Assembly: GCF_001580545.1 (NCBI RefSeq)
Contig: NZ_LRBG01000022.1
Location: 248,001 to 312,000, forward strand
Reading direction: 5' to 3'
Length of the DNA stretch: 64,000 nt
DNA from: Paraburkholderia monticola
GTDB lineage: Bacteria > Pseudomonadota > Gammaproteobacteria > Burkholderiales > Burkholderiaceae
Positions within the stretch are counted from its first letter, which is position 1. The number at the start of each line of letters is the position of its first letter. Position numbers and translations under genes: made by a program. The notes under the pieces were generated by a model. It saw only the letters and a list, made by a program, of their open reading frames with translations. It did no database searches and was not told where the DNA came from. Shown in pieces: positions 17,301 to 27,022 of the stretch.

Positions 17301-18656
17301 GCTTGCGGGCATGCGCGGTGTCGTCGCGGGGGCGGACGGCACCGATGCCGGCAACACAGGTGACGCCGGCAGGATCGACCCCGGCGGCATCGAGATCGCG
17401 GGCCCGTAGTCGCCGCCACCCTGGTCGGACGGGATCCGCGGCTGCTGGTTCTGCGGCTCGCCTGGCGTCTGTAATACTGGCGGCGCTTCCGACGCCGGCC
17501 CAAAACCTTCCACATTCGGCATCTCCGGCGCACCCGGCATCGACGCGCCTGTTTCGTCGCGCGGCGTTACGGGCGGCAAGACTGGCGGCGTGGCGGGCAG
17601 CGGCATCTGCCTGGGCACGTCGCGCACGCTGACCCTGAACGGCGGCTTCCGGCCGAAATCCGCTTCAATCTGAATCCATTGGTTAAGACGATCACGCGGC
17701 GCGAATGCGATGCGCGTGAGATTCGTCACGACCATGCCCTTGTCGTTGCGTAGCGGCTGATCGATGACGAAGCCGCCTGCCGCTCGTTCGTCGTCGGCAT
17801 GAACAACGACCACAGGTCCGGGAAAAATCTGCGCGAGCTTGACGAGACTGCGCTTGAATTCGAGAAAGCCGTCGCGGCGCGAGCTGCGCGCGAAGTGTAG
17901 CCACGCGAACCGCTCGGGCCGCTCGTAGCGTTCCGGGTCGAAATCACCCTGAATGAACACGACGATCGCGCGTGCGTTCCGGCGCTTCGCGTATTCGGCC
18001 GCGTGTTCGAGCCAGAATGCGTTGGCGATCACGCGATCCTCGAACTCGCCGTTGCGGCCGCCCGCGCTCAGATAGTGATTGTTCGGGCCCGGCGCGTTCA
18101 GGCCGATGAAGACGATGTCGCCGCCTTTGTCGTTCGCCATCCAGCGTACGTTTTCGCGGTACGGACGAAAGCGCGACACTTCGCTTTCGCGGGTCAACGC
18201 GATCGGGTTCTGCCCCATCGATGTCGGATCGGCGAACAGCGTTTGCCGCAGTTGATCCAGCCGCTCGACCGGATCGAAGCCGCCGGCTTCGACCGTGCCG
18301 CAATCGACCCAGTCGTGCTGACCCGGGATGAAGAAGAGCGCGGTTCGCGAACTGTCGAGCAGGGCGTGGCGACGCTCGAACAGCGCGTCGCGGCAAGCTT
18401 CCTTCGACCCCTTCAGATTGCCGTCGTAAACGATGAAGCGCACCTCGCGCTCGCGGCCGATCGCTTCGAGCAGCCGTTGCGTGGCGGCTTCGTCGGCGGG
18501 GCTGTGCATCGTGTCGGAGATCACTGCGAACGCGAAGCGCGAGGCTTCGGCGTGCGCCGGCGCGCTCCACACGCACGCTGCCGCGAGCGCGTGGAGCAAC
18601 GCCGCGAGAACTTCCCGCGGGCGCGGCGGGCGCCTCGGTGTGTCAGTGGTTCGCAT
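17280..18656 (-). CDS. Exported metallophosphoesterase-like protein
   Basis: A 458-residue protein starting with a signal peptide (hydrophobic stretch ending AAACVWSAPAHA). It is followed by a domain reminiscent of calcineurin-like phosphoesterases: AVISDTMHSP near the N-terminus, FIPGQHDWVDC resembling the GNHD motif, and VVVHADDE near residue 275. The canonical DxH, GDxxD and GNH motifs are altered, so activity is uncertain. The last 120 residues are Pro-rich and low in complexity. I chose ATG 18656, which overlaps the end of mutS by 14 bases and suggests coupling. Its stop lies inside the convergent FKBP gene. Confidence 0.75.
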   Translation of the reverse strand: MRTTDTPRRPPRPREVLAALLHALAAACVWSAPAHAEASRFAFAVISDTMHSPADEAATQRLLEAIGREREVRFIVYDGNLKGSKEACRDALFERRHALLDSSRTALFFIPGQHDWVDCGTVEAGGFDPVERLDQLRQTLFADPTSMGQNPIALTRESEVSRFRPYRENVRWMANDKGGDIVFIGLNAPGPNNHYLSAGGRNGEFEDRVIANAFWLEHAAEYAKRRNARAIVVFIQGDFDPERYERPERFAWLHFARSSRRDGFLEFKRSLVKLAQIFPGPVVVVHADDERAAGGFVIDQPLRNDKGMVVTNLTRIAFAPRDRLNQWIQIEADFGRKPPFRVSVRDVPRQMPLPATPPVLPPVTPRDETGASMPGAPEMPNVEGFGPASEAPPVLQTPGEPQNQQPRIPSDQGGGDYGPAISMPPGSILPASPVLPASVPSAPATTPRMPASSVQGRF

Positions 18657-21330
18657 CCGGCGCAACGGCCAGTTCATGCAGTTCGTACAGCAGATCGAGT
18701 GCTTCGCGCGGCCGCAGATCGTTCGGGTCGATGCCGCGCAAGCGCTCGACGAGGGTCTGCATCGCGGGCGACGCGGGTGCCGCGTTGGCATCGAATTCGT
18801 TGTCGTCGTCCGCGTCTTCGACGAGCATCGGCGCCGGCGCGGCAAACAGATCGAGTTGCGGCGCGGGCTGCGCGGCCGATTGCTGCTCCAGATGCGCGAG
18901 ATGCTTGCGCGCCGCGCGGATCACCGCGTTCGGCACGCCGGCAAGCTGCGCGACCTGCAGACCGTAGCTCTGGTTGGCCGGCCCTTCGTCGACCGCGTGC
19001 AGGAACACGATGCCGTGCCCATGCTCGACCGCCGACAGATGCACGTTGGCCGCGTGCGGAAACTCCGCGGGCAGTTGCGTCAGCTCGAAGTAGTGCGTCG
19101 CGAACAGCGTGTAGCAACCGTTGTGCGCGAGCAGATGACGCGCGATCGCCCACGCGAGCGCGAGGCCGTCGAACGTCGACGTGCCGCGGCCGATCTCGTC
19201 CATCAACACGAGACTTTGCGGGGTTGCGTCGTTGAGGATCGCGGCGGCTTCGGTCATCTCGACCATGAAGGTCGAGCGGCCGCCGGCGAGGTCGTCGGCT
19301 GCGCCGATGCGGGTGAAGATGCGGTCGAGCGGCCCGAAGGCCGCGCGCCGCGCCGGCACGTAGCTGCCCACGTACGCGAGCAGCGCGATCAGCGCGGTCT
19401 GGCGCATGAAGGTCGACTTACCGCCCATGTTCGGACCGGTGATCAGCAGCAGCTTGCGCTCGGTCGCGAGCGTGCAGTCGTTGGCGATGAACTGCTCGAC
19501 CTGTGCCTCGACGACCGGATGACGACCTTGCTCGATGTCGATACCGGCGTCTGCCGAGAACGTCGGCGCGACCCAGTCGAGCGCACGTGCGCGTTCGCCG
19601 AACGCGGCCAGCAGATCGAGTTCGGCGAGCGCCGACGCGACGCGCTGACAGTCGGGAATAAACGGCAGCAACGATTGCAGCAACGCGTCGTATAGCGCGC
19701 GTTCGCGCGCGAGTGCGCGTTCCTGCGCGGACAGCGCCTTGTCCTCGAAAGTCTTCAGCTCAGGCGTGATATAGCGCTCGGCGTTCTTCAGCGTTTGGCG
19801 GCGGCGATAGTCGTCGGGCACCTTGTCGGTCTGGCCGCGCGTGACTTCGATATAGAAGCCGTGCACCTTGTTGTATTCGACACGCAGATTGTTGATGCCG
19901 GTGCGTGCGCGTTCGCGTGTTTCGAGGTCGATCAGGAACTGTCCGCAGTTCTCCGAAATATCGCGCAGTTCGTCGAGCTCGGCGTCATATCCACGCGCGA
20001 TGACGCCGCCGTCGCGCACCATCGCGGCCGGCTCCTGCGCGACCGCGAGCTTCAGCAGATCGACGCACGCTGCCGGCGGTTCGAGCGCCGCGTCGATGCG
20101 CGCGAGCGAATCCGCGTTCGATGCAATGTCAGTGAGCTGCGCGCGCAACGCGGGCAGCGCGATGAAGGTATCGCGCAGGCTCGACAGATCGCGCGGCCGC
20201 GCCGACAGCAGCGCGAGACGTCCGGTGATGCGTTCGATGTCCGAAATCTGTCGCAACGCCTGGCGCAGGGTATCGAGATCGGCGCCCGGCGGCGCGTCGA
20301 GCAGCGCACCGATGGCCTGTTGACGCGTCTGCGCCACCGCCGAATCGCGCGGCGGATGATGCAGCCAGTGACGCAGCAGGCGGCTGCCCATCGTCGTGCA
20401 GCAGGTGTCGAGCAGCGAGCAAAGGGTCGGCGATTCGGTTCCGCGCAGCGTCTCCGTGAGTTCGAGGTTGCGACGCGTGGCCGGATCGAGGCCGATGTAT
20501 TCGGATTCGTATTCGACCTTCAGGCTGCGCACGTGACGCAACTGCTGGCCTTGCGTGGACGCTGCGTACAGCAGCAACGCGCCGGCCGCGCCGCAAGCGC
20601 AGCTGAGCGAATGCGCGCCGAAGCCGTCGAGGCTCGCGACTTCGAGCTGATCGCACAGGCGTTTCGTGCCCGATGTGATATCGAAGTGCCAGCCCGGCAC
20701 GCGCGTGAGCGCGCTGGCGTTGACGGGAGGAGTCCAACTGGTCGAATCCGCGGTGGCATCGGCGACCAGAATTTCGGCGGGACGGATGCGCTCCAGAGCG
20801 GCGGCGACCTGATCGGGCGCGACTTCGGCGAGGCGCAGCGCGCCGCTTGCGAGGTTCAGCCACGCGAGACCGACGCTCGTCGCGACACCCCGGCGATTGT
20901 GCGCGACGCACAGCGCGAGCAGATAGACGTCGCTCTTGTCGGACAGCAGCGCGGCGTCGGTCAGCGTGCCCGGTGTGACCACGCGCATTACTTTGCGCTC
21001 GACCGGGCCTTTCGAGGTGGCCGGGTCGCCGATCTGTTCGCAGATCGCGACCGATTCGCCGAGCTTCACGAGCTTGGCCAGATACTGTTCGACCGCGTGA
21101 TGTGGCACCCCGGCCATCTTGATCGGATTGCCCGCCGACGCGCCGCGCTGCGTGAGCGTCAGATCCAGCAGGCGCGCGGCTTTTTCCGCGTCGTCGAAAA
21201 AGAGTTCGTAGAAGTCGCCCATCCGGTAGAACACCAGCGTGCCCGGATGCTCTGCCTTGATGCGCAGGTACTGCTGCATCATCGGCGTGTGTTGTGCGAC
21301 GTCGTTGGCCGCTGCGGTTTGAATGCCCAT
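18643..21330 (-). CDS. mutS: DNA mismatch repair protein MutS
   Basis: MutS recognises base mismatches and small loops and starts repair with MutL, using ATP. The 895-residue product has the N-terminal mismatch-binding domain with the Phe-x-Glu motif region (HPGTLVFYRMGDFYELF), connector and lever domains, and the C-terminal ATPase with Walker A GPNMGGKST, the VLMDEIGRGTSTFDG Walker B/signature segment and FATHYFELT. All of these look intact. The start MGIQTAAAND matches the family. It lies 208 bp downstream of lplT on the same strand. Confidence 0.97.
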   Translation of the reverse strand: MGIQTAAANDVAQHTPMMQQYLRIKAEHPGTLVFYRMGDFYELFFDDAEKAARLLDLTLTQRGASAGNPIKMAGVPHHAVEQYLAKLVKLGESVAICEQIGDPATSKGPVERKVMRVVTPGTLTDAALLSDKSDVYLLALCVAHNRRGVATSVGLAWLNLASGALRLAEVAPDQVAAALERIRPAEILVADATADSTSWTPPVNASALTRVPGWHFDITSGTKRLCDQLEVASLDGFGAHSLSCACGAAGALLLYAASTQGQQLRHVRSLKVEYESEYIGLDPATRRNLELTETLRGTESPTLCSLLDTCCTTMGSRLLRHWLHHPPRDSAVAQTRQQAIGALLDAPPGADLDTLRQALRQISDIERITGRLALLSARPRDLSSLRDTFIALPALRAQLTDIASNADSLARIDAALEPPAACVDLLKLAVAQEPAAMVRDGGVIARGYDAELDELRDISENCGQFLIDLETRERARTGINNLRVEYNKVHGFYIEVTRGQTDKVPDDYRRRQTLKNAERYITPELKTFEDKALSAQERALARERALYDALLQSLLPFIPDCQRVASALAELDLLAAFGERARALDWVAPTFSADAGIDIEQGRHPVVEAQVEQFIANDCTLATERKLLLITGPNMGGKSTFMRQTALIALLAYVGSYVPARRAAFGPLDRIFTRIGAADDLAGGRSTFMVEMTEAAAILNDATPQSLVLMDEIGRGTSTFDGLALAWAIARHLLAHNGCYTLFATHYFELTQLPAEFPHAANVHLSAVEHGHGIVFLHAVDEGPANQSYGLQVAQLAGVPNAVIRAARKHLAHLEQQSAAQPAPQLDLFAAPAPMLVEDADDDNEFDANAAPASPAMQTLVERLRGIDPNDLRPREALDLLYELHELAVAPDANH

Positions 21331-21538
21331 CCTTCGTGTCTTCTTGCGGTAGATGCTCAGGGCGTGAGTTTAACCCGCCGGCGCGGCGAGCGGACCCTGG
21401 CCGAACGGACGATGCCCCATACAAAAACCGTATGGCAGCATGATTGAACCGATCGCGGCCCGCGTATCGCGCCGCAGCGGCACGTCAGACCTGTCGAGCC
21501 GCGCCTCGTGCTGTCATTACCGGAGCACTGTGATGCAT

Positions 21539-22837
21539 TTATTCCTCGATCATCGCCCGCAGGTCCACCCTGCGTTCGTTCGCGGCGCTGCGGCGTTTCG
21601 CGAGCCACATCAGCAGCGTGATGAAGCTGCCGAACACGACGATGATCCACTGCGCCGGCATTTTCGCGGTGAGCAGCATCGCGTACACGCCGAGCATCAG
21701 CAGCACGGCGAGATTCTGGTTGAAATTCTGCACGGCGATCGAGTGGCCGGCCGACAGCAGGGTCGCGCCGCGATGCTGCAGGATCGCGTTCATCGGCACG
21801 ATGAAAAAGCCGGACAATGCGCCGAGCACGATCATCAGCGGGTAAGCGAGCAGGATGTAGTAGGGCGCGACGTGCGTGCCGAAGCGCAGGCCGGCGCCCG
21901 GCGGGAACAGGTCCTTGTTGTAGAAGGCCATCGCGATCGCCACCAGGCCCGTCAGCACGCCGACCGGCAACACCTTCAGCGATTTGCGCAGCGGAATCAG
22001 CGCGGCCGCGCCCGCCGCGCCGATCGCGATGCCCAAGCCGGTCACCCCCTGCATCACGGCCGCCTTCGACAGCGACAGCCCGAGGTTCATGTTCGCCCAT
22101 TTGAGCACCAGCAACTGCATCGTCACGGCGGCGCCCCACATCAGCGTGGTTACCCACAGCGCGATCTGCGCGAGCTTGTCGGCCCACAGCACGCGGAAGC
22201 AGTGATGGAAATCGCCGACCAGTTTCTTTGGCTCGGTCAGCCGGTTCGGATAGCGCGCTCCGGTATCCGGAATGAAGACGTTGATCACAGCGGCGATCGC
22301 ATAGGTGAGCATCACCGCGCTCATGGCGAGGTCGGCGGCGGAGCGGATCAGCGGTACATGCACGCGCGTGACGAAATGCCCGACCACAGTGCTGATCAAC
22401 GCACCGCCCAGCATCGTGCCGACGATCGTCGAGAGCACCGTCGCCGATTCGAGCCATGCGTTCGCCTGCACGAGCTTTTCGGCGGGCAGCAGCTCGGTGA
22501 GGATGCCGTACTTGGCGGGCGAATACGCGGCCGCGCCGAAGCCCACCACGCCGTAAGCAATCATGGGGTGAACGCCGAGGATCATCATCAGGCAACCGCT
22601 TGCCTTCAGCGCGTTGGAGATGAACATCACGTGGCGCTTTTGCAGCGCATCGGCGAACGCGCCGACGAACGGCGCGAGCAGCACGTACGAGATCGTGAAG
22701 AATATCTGCAGCAGCGGCGTGACCCACGCGGCCGACCGAATCACGGAAAGCAGAGCGATTGCTGCGATCAACAGCGCATTGTCAGCCAGCGACGAAACGA
22801 ACTGCGCCGCGATGATGGTGTGGAAGCCTTTTTTCAT
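21539..22837 (-). CDS. lplT: LplT-like lysophospholipid transporter (MFS)
   Basis: A 432-residue MFS protein with about twelve hydrophobic segments. The N-terminus (MKKGFHTIIAAQFVSSLADN) and the FGAAAYSPAKYGILTELLP segment (near 110) are characteristic of LplT, which flips lysophospholipids across the inner membrane for reacylation by Aas. No acyltransferase domain is fused and aas is not adjacent, so the partner must be elsewhere. A short conserved-looking PAKYG motif helps separate it from drug efflux MFS members. It ends 208 bp before mutS. Confidence 0.85.
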   Translation of the reverse strand: MKKGFHTIIAAQFVSSLADNALLIAAIALLSVIRSAAWVTPLLQIFFTISYVLLAPFVGAFADALQKRHVMFISNALKASGCLMMILGVHPMIAYGVVGFGAAAYSPAKYGILTELLPAEKLVQANAWLESATVLSTIVGTMLGGALISTVVGHFVTRVHVPLIRSAADLAMSAVMLTYAIAAVINVFIPDTGARYPNRLTEPKKLVGDFHHCFRVLWADKLAQIALWVTTLMWGAAVTMQLLVLKWANMNLGLSLSKAAVMQGVTGLGIAIGAAGAAALIPLRKSLKVLPVGVLTGLVAIAMAFYNKDLFPPGAGLRFGTHVAPYYILLAYPLMIVLGALSGFFIVPMNAILQHRGATLLSAGHSIAVQNFNQNLAVLLMLGVYAMLLTAKMPAQWIIVVFGSFITLLMWLAKRRSAANERRVDLRAMIEE

Positions 22838-22973
22838 GAGGCAGGGAAGAGACCGCGCGCGGGGCGGGAGTCCGACAGGTCAAGGCAGCGTGAAGCAGGG
22901 AGCGGTCCTGGCGGAGTCCTGCTGCCGTCATTCCCAGCGTTGTAGCACGAAGCCTCGCGAACTGCAGCGCCGT

Positions 22974-23003
22974 CAACAAAAAAGCGGCCGAAGCCGCTTT
23001 TCT
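22974..23003 (-). terminator. Terminator after suhB
   Basis: AAAGCGGC (22981-22988) / GCCGCTTT (22993-23000) with a CGAA loop; on the minus strand it ends in a T run (read as A at 22978-22983 on the + strand). Confidence 0.85.
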
Positions 23004-23048
23004 GTCCAACCGTTACGCGTTGCCGCGAACTGGCCGCGGCGGCGCACC

Positions 23049-23852
23049 TCAAGCCGACTGCTGACGCGTGCGGCTGTAGCGCGACAAAATCGGAATCATC
23101 TGCGCGTAGACCTTCGGATTGCCCGCGACGATTTCGCCGACGTGGAGGAAATCCGAATCACCGGTGTAGTTGCCGACCAGACCGCCGGCTTCGGTGATCA
23201 GCAGGCTGCCCGCCGCGACGTCCCATGGGCTCAGGCCCTGCTCGAAGAAGCCGTCCATGCGGCCGGCCGCGACGTAGGCCAGATCGAGCGCGGCGGCGCC
23301 GGGGCGGCGCAGGCCCGCGCAGGCTTCGGTCATCTCGGCGAACTGGCGGCCGTACGCTTCGAGGTTGTCCTGGTCGCGGAACGGGAAACCCGTGCCGATC
23401 AGGCAGTCGGCGAGGCGGTCACGTTTGGCGACGCGCAGGCGGCGATCGTTGAGGAACGCACCGCGGCCGCGCGAAGCGGTGAACAGGTCGTTGTGGTTCG
23501 GATCGTAGACGACGGCCTGCGTGATGACGCCCTTGTGCGCGAGCGCGATCGACACGCAGTAGTACGGGAAGCCGTGGATGAAGTTGGTGGTGCCGTCGAG
23601 CGGATCGATGATCCACTGATATTCGGAATCGTGGTCCGACTTGCCCGATTCTTCGGCGAGGATGGCGTGATCGGGATAGGCGGTCTTCAGCGTATCGATG
23701 ATCGCCGCTTCAGACGCTTTGTCGACCTCCGTGACGAAATCGTTGTGCTGCTTCTTGCTGACCTGGATCAGGTCGAGATCGAGCGATGCGCGATTGATGA
23801 TCTGCGCTGCGCGGCGGGCGGCCTTCACAGCGATATTGAGCATGGGATGCAT
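23049..23852 (-). CDS. suhB: SuhB-type inositol monophosphatase family protein
   Basis: A 267-residue Mg-dependent phosphatase of the IMPase fold. Metal-binding motifs are complete: EE at 67-68 (ILAEESG), IDPLDGTTN at 82-90 and SPWDVAAGSLLITEAGG near 215. SuhB in enterobacteria also binds NusA/RNA polymerase and aids rRNA antitermination, and its enzymatic role in vivo is less clear. I chose ATG 23852 (MHPMLNIAV), the usual SuhB start. It is divergent from trmJ, as seen in many proteobacteria. Confidence 0.93.
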   Translation of the reverse strand: MHPMLNIAVKAARRAAQIINRASLDLDLIQVSKKQHNDFVTEVDKASEAAIIDTLKTAYPDHAILAEESGKSDHDSEYQWIIDPLDGTTNFIHGFPYYCVSIALAHKGVITQAVVYDPNHNDLFTASRGRGAFLNDRRLRVAKRDRLADCLIGTGFPFRDQDNLEAYGRQFAEMTEACAGLRRPGAAALDLAYVAAGRMDGFFEQGLSPWDVAAGSLLITEAGGLVGNYTGDSDFLHVGEIVAGNPKVYAQMIPILSRYSRTRQQSA

Positions 23853-24197
23853 AAACTGATCCTTGTGCCGGGGCAGCACGGCTGCCGGCTGGTAAATAAG
23901 CGCGAAACCTGCGCTGACGGGCGCCGCAACGACGCAAAAATAGCACGGAACGCCGCCCCGGATATCACAGCGGAGCGCATTCCGTCGACGGAGACGAATT
24001 GAATAAGAACGGTGCGGCCGGTTCGGCAGAAGCCTCGGGCAAATGCCGGCGCCGGACGCGAAGAGCGGTATTTTACCTGAGTCCGGGCGCGCCCGCGCAG
24101 GTGCTCGCGCCTGTGCCTGCGCCTCTCCTCGATTCGGCAGCGGCGCCCGTTGGCGCTACCATACGCGTCTTGAGTTCCTGGACAGGCGAGTTTCATC
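23853..24197. other. Divergent intergenic region suhB / trmJ
   Basis: 345 bp without a convincing ORF. It must hold the promoters of both divergent genes, but I find no strong -35/-10 pair. Composition stays GC-rich, with no repeat or stem followed by a T run. Confidence 0.5.
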
Positions 24198-25028
24198 GTG
24201 GATCACACCCACCATTCTTCCGACCCCGCCGTGGCTGAATTGCGCGGTGGCTTCACGTCGACGCGCTTCGTGCTCGTCGAGCCCAGCCATCCGGGCAATG
24301 TCGGCGCCGCGGCGCGCGCGCTGAAAACCATGGGCTTTTCACGGCTCGTGCTCGTGTCGCCGCGCGTGCCGAACGTGCAGAACGACCCCGAGGCGATCGC
24401 AATGGCGAGCGGCGCCGACGACGTGCTCGCCTCCGCGCACGTGGTGCCAACGCTCGCCGATGCCCTGACCGGCGTGCACTGGTCGATTGCGCTGACCGCG
24501 CGGCTGCGCGAATACGGTCCGCCGCAATGGACGCCGCGCGCGGCGGCCGCCGCCGCGCAGGAAGAGGCGGTGCACGGCGAGATCGCGCTGGTGTTCGGCA
24601 ACGAGCGCACGGGTCTGTCGAACGATGATGTCGAGCGATGCAGCGCGATCGCGCACATTCCGGCCAATCCCGCCTACAGCTCGCTCAACCTCGCGCAGGC
24701 CGTGCAGGTGCTCGCCTACGAACTGCGCACCGCCTATCTCGGCGCAGCTGAAGCGACCGATGGCGTGCCAGCCGCGGGAGCCGGCGCGGCGCCGGCCGAA
24801 TCGGCCGGCACGCGCGCACAGATGGCTGCCAGCGACGAGATCGAGAGCATGTTCGTGCATCTCGAAAGCGCGCTGGTCGCGCTCGAGTTTCTCGATCCGG
24901 CCAATCCGAAGAAGCTGATGTCACGGCTGCGACGTCTCTTCGCGCGCTCGGGGCTCGAGCGCGAGGAGGTCAACATCGTGCGCGGCATCGCCAAGCACAT
25001 CTTGCTCAAGACGAAGCGCAACGACTGA
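24198..25028 (+). CDS. trmJ: tRNA (cytidine/uridine-2'-O-)-methyltransferase TrmJ
   Basis: SPOUT-superfamily methyltransferase expected to methylate the 2'-OH of residue 32 in the tRNA anticodon loop. Family segments are RFVLVEPSHPGNVGAAARAL near the N-terminus, FGNERTGLSNDDV and the knot region IPANPAYSSLNLAQAVQVL (about 155-175). The 276-residue length is slightly above E. coli TrmJ. The start is GTG at 24198. A low-complexity Ala-rich linker (about 190-210) precedes the C-terminal helical domain. It precedes cysE on the same strand. Confidence 0.92.
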   Translation: MDHTHHSSDPAVAELRGGFTSTRFVLVEPSHPGNVGAAARALKTMGFSRLVLVSPRVPNVQNDPEAIAMASGADDVLASAHVVPTLADALTGVHWSIALTARLREYGPPQWTPRAAAAAAQEEAVHGEIALVFGNERTGLSNDDVERCSAIAHIPANPAYSSLNLAQAVQVLAYELRTAYLGAAEATDGVPAAGAGAAPAESAGTRAQMAASDEIESMFVHLESALVALEFLDPANPKKLMSRLRRLFARSGLEREEVNIVRGIAKHILLKTKRND

Positions 25029-25158
25029 CGGTCCATCGACCAGTCCGGTGCGGCGCAGCTGATGCGCCGCCTTCGTCTGACGACAACCTTGCAGGCGACG
25101 GGGGCTTCCGGCAGCTTTTGCGCAATCGCCCTACAATCCACGAAACGTCAGAAGCAAA

Positions 25159-25182
25159 GCCGCCGCCGTGCTAAGCGGCGGC
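25159..25182 (+). other. GC-rich stem-loop upstream of cysE
   Basis: GCCGCCGC (25159-25166) / GCGGCGGC (25175-25182) with an 8-base loop lies about 100 bp before the cysE start and 22 bp after a TACAAT -10-like box (25132-25137). No T run follows, so it is not a classical terminator. It may be a leader structure or chance in GC-rich sequence. Confidence 0.3.
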
Positions 25183-25285
25183 GTTGCCGTCATGCGTGGC
25201 GCGCAAGGTGGAAGCTCGCAGAAACACGCGGCGCGGCTCCGCGCACGCAGACGGTTTTTTCTCCTCCCACAACACAGTCCCTGCC

Positions 25286-26110
25286 ATGTTCACGAGACTT
25301 CGCGAAGATATCGCCACGATCCGCGAGCGCGATCCCGCCGCCCGCAGCGCATGGGAAGTGCTCACGTGTTATCCCGGGCTGCACGCGCTCGTGCTGCATC
25401 GGCTCGCGCATGCGTGCTGGCGCGCGAAGCGCCGCTGGCTCGCGCGTTTCGTCTCGCAGATGGCGCGCTTCATGACAGGTATCGAGATCCATCCCGGCGC
25501 GACGCTCGGGCGGCGCGTGTTCATCGATCACGGCATGGGCGTCGTGATCGGCGAGACTGCGCAAATCGGCGACGACTGCACGATCTACCAGGGCGTGACG
25601 CTTGGCGGCACGTCGCTCACGCGTGGCGCGAAGCGGCATCCGACGCTCGAGCGTGGCGTGATCGTGGGGGCGGGCGCGAAGGTGCTCGGCGGCTTCACGG
25701 TCGGCGCGGACGCAAAAATCGGCTCGAACGCGGTCGTGACGAAGCCGGTGCCCGCGCGCGGCACGGCGGTCGGCAATCCGGCTCGGATCATCGTGCCGGC
25801 GGCGTCGGTCGTCGCCGCCGCGAGTGGTGCGCAGGCCGCGTCGAACCAGACGAAGCGTGGTAGCGACGTCAGCGCATTCTGCGCGTACGGCATCACGCCC
25901 AATGCCGACGATCCGGTGTCGCTCGCGATTCACGGCCTGATCGATCATGCGGCGACGCAGGCGCGGCGTATCGATGAAATCGTCGATGCGCTCGAACGGC
26001 TCGGCACGAGCCTCGAAGGGCTCCAGGGCGCCGATGCCGCGTTGCTCGATTTGCGGCGGTTGTCGGCGGCGATCGCCGGGAAGGTGGAAGGGGTGGCGGC
26101 CGAACGCTAG
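25286..26110 (+). CDS. cysE: Serine O-acetyltransferase CysE
   Basis: CysE acetylates serine with acetyl-CoA to O-acetylserine, the precursor of cysteine. The 274-residue protein has the N-terminal helical part ending in GLHALVLHRLAHACW and then a left-handed beta-helix of hexapeptide repeats with IEIHPGATLGRRVFIDHGMG, VVIGETAQIGDD and VYQGVTLGG-like sequence (IYQGVTLGGT). The C-terminal 75 residues extend beyond the usual catalytic core and are Ala-rich, then helical. I chose ATG 25286 (MFTRLREDI), as in homologues, instead of earlier in-frame ATGs that give Arg-rich leaders. Confidence 0.92.
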   Translation: MFTRLREDIATIRERDPAARSAWEVLTCYPGLHALVLHRLAHACWRAKRRWLARFVSQMARFMTGIEIHPGATLGRRVFIDHGMGVVIGETAQIGDDCTIYQGVTLGGTSLTRGAKRHPTLERGVIVGAGAKVLGGFTVGADAKIGSNAVVTKPVPARGTAVGNPARIIVPAASVVAAASGAQAASNQTKRGSDVSAFCAYGITPNADDPVSLAIHGLIDHAATQARRIDEIVDALERLGTSLEGLQGADAALLDLRRLSAAIAGKVEGVAAER

Positions 26111-26161
26111 GTCTCGGCGCGACGGCAGCGCAACGCGTGAGCCGTGCCGCGCCCCACTGCG

Positions 26162-26959
26162 TCAATCGAGCGGCAAAGCCCGAATCCCGTCCGCGTCGAT
26201 CTTCAGATAACCGCCACGGTGCTCGCCGTGGTCGAGATCCCAGTCGGGGAGAACCCAACGCGTGCCACCGGGCTCGCGATGCCGCGCGGGTAGATGCGTA
26301 TGCCCGTGAATGATCGTCGCCGTCTTCGATGTTTTGAACAGCGCGGCGACACCTTGCGGGGTCACGTTGTACTTGATCGATATGGGCCGCGTGCGGCCAT
26401 GCTCGCCTTTCGAACGCATGTTTTCGGCGAGCTTGCGGCGCCAGCGAAACGGCCACGCGAGAAACAGCGTCTGCGCGAGTCGATTGCGCGCGAACCGCCT
26501 GAACAGCTGATAGCCGCGATCCGCGGTGCACAGACCATCGCCATGCGCGAGCGCGATGCGCGTGCCGAACGCGGTGATCACGAACGGGTCCGGCAACCAG
26601 ATCGCCCCGGCCGCCTTCATGAAGCGCTTGCCCAGCAGAAAGTCGCGATTGCCGTGCATGATGTAGAGCGCGATGCCGCGCTCGGACAGCGTGTGCAGCA
26701 ACGCCGCGATGCGCGCGACGAACGGCTCGGCGAGCATGTCATCGCCGACCCAGTACTCGAACAGATCGCCGAGGATGAACACCGAATCGGCCGCTTCGGC
26801 GTTCACGCGGATGAAATGCTCGAACGCGGCGACCGTGCGCGGAATCGCCTCGCTCAGATGCAGATCGGAGAGGAAGAAAAAAGGGCGCGCGGCGTGCGGG
26901 CGTTGGCCCTCGCCAGGCACGCCCGCGGCGACGCTTCGCAGCGGCGTCTCTTGCAGCAT
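26162..26959 (-). CDS. lpxH: UDP-2,3-diacylglucosamine diphosphatase LpxH
   Basis: LpxH removes UMP from UDP-2,3-diacylglucosamine to give lipid X in lipid A synthesis, at the inner face of the membrane. This 265-residue calcineurin-like phosphoesterase has all metal motifs: FLSDLHLSE (about 29-37), GDLFEYWVGDD (64-74), HGNRDFLLG and HGHTHLPA. An N-terminal leader of about 25 residues is longer than in E. coli. It lies 63 bp downstream of ppiB on the same strand, the order also seen in E. coli (ppiB-lpxH). Confidence 0.93.
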   Translation of the reverse strand: MLQETPLRSVAAGVPGEGQRPHAARPFFFLSDLHLSEAIPRTVAAFEHFIRVNAEAADSVFILGDLFEYWVGDDMLAEPFVARIAALLHTLSERGIALYIMHGNRDFLLGKRFMKAAGAIWLPDPFVITAFGTRIALAHGDGLCTADRGYQLFRRFARNRLAQTLFLAWPFRWRRKLAENMRSKGEHGRTRPISIKYNVTPQGVAALFKTSKTATIIHGHTHLPARHREPGGTRWVLPDWDLDHGEHRGGYLKIDADGIRALPLD

Positions 26960-27022
26960 TGAAGGTGCCTGATGTCAGTTCAAACGAGTCGACGCCCGCA
27001 TGAGGCGCGACTCACTCACGGC

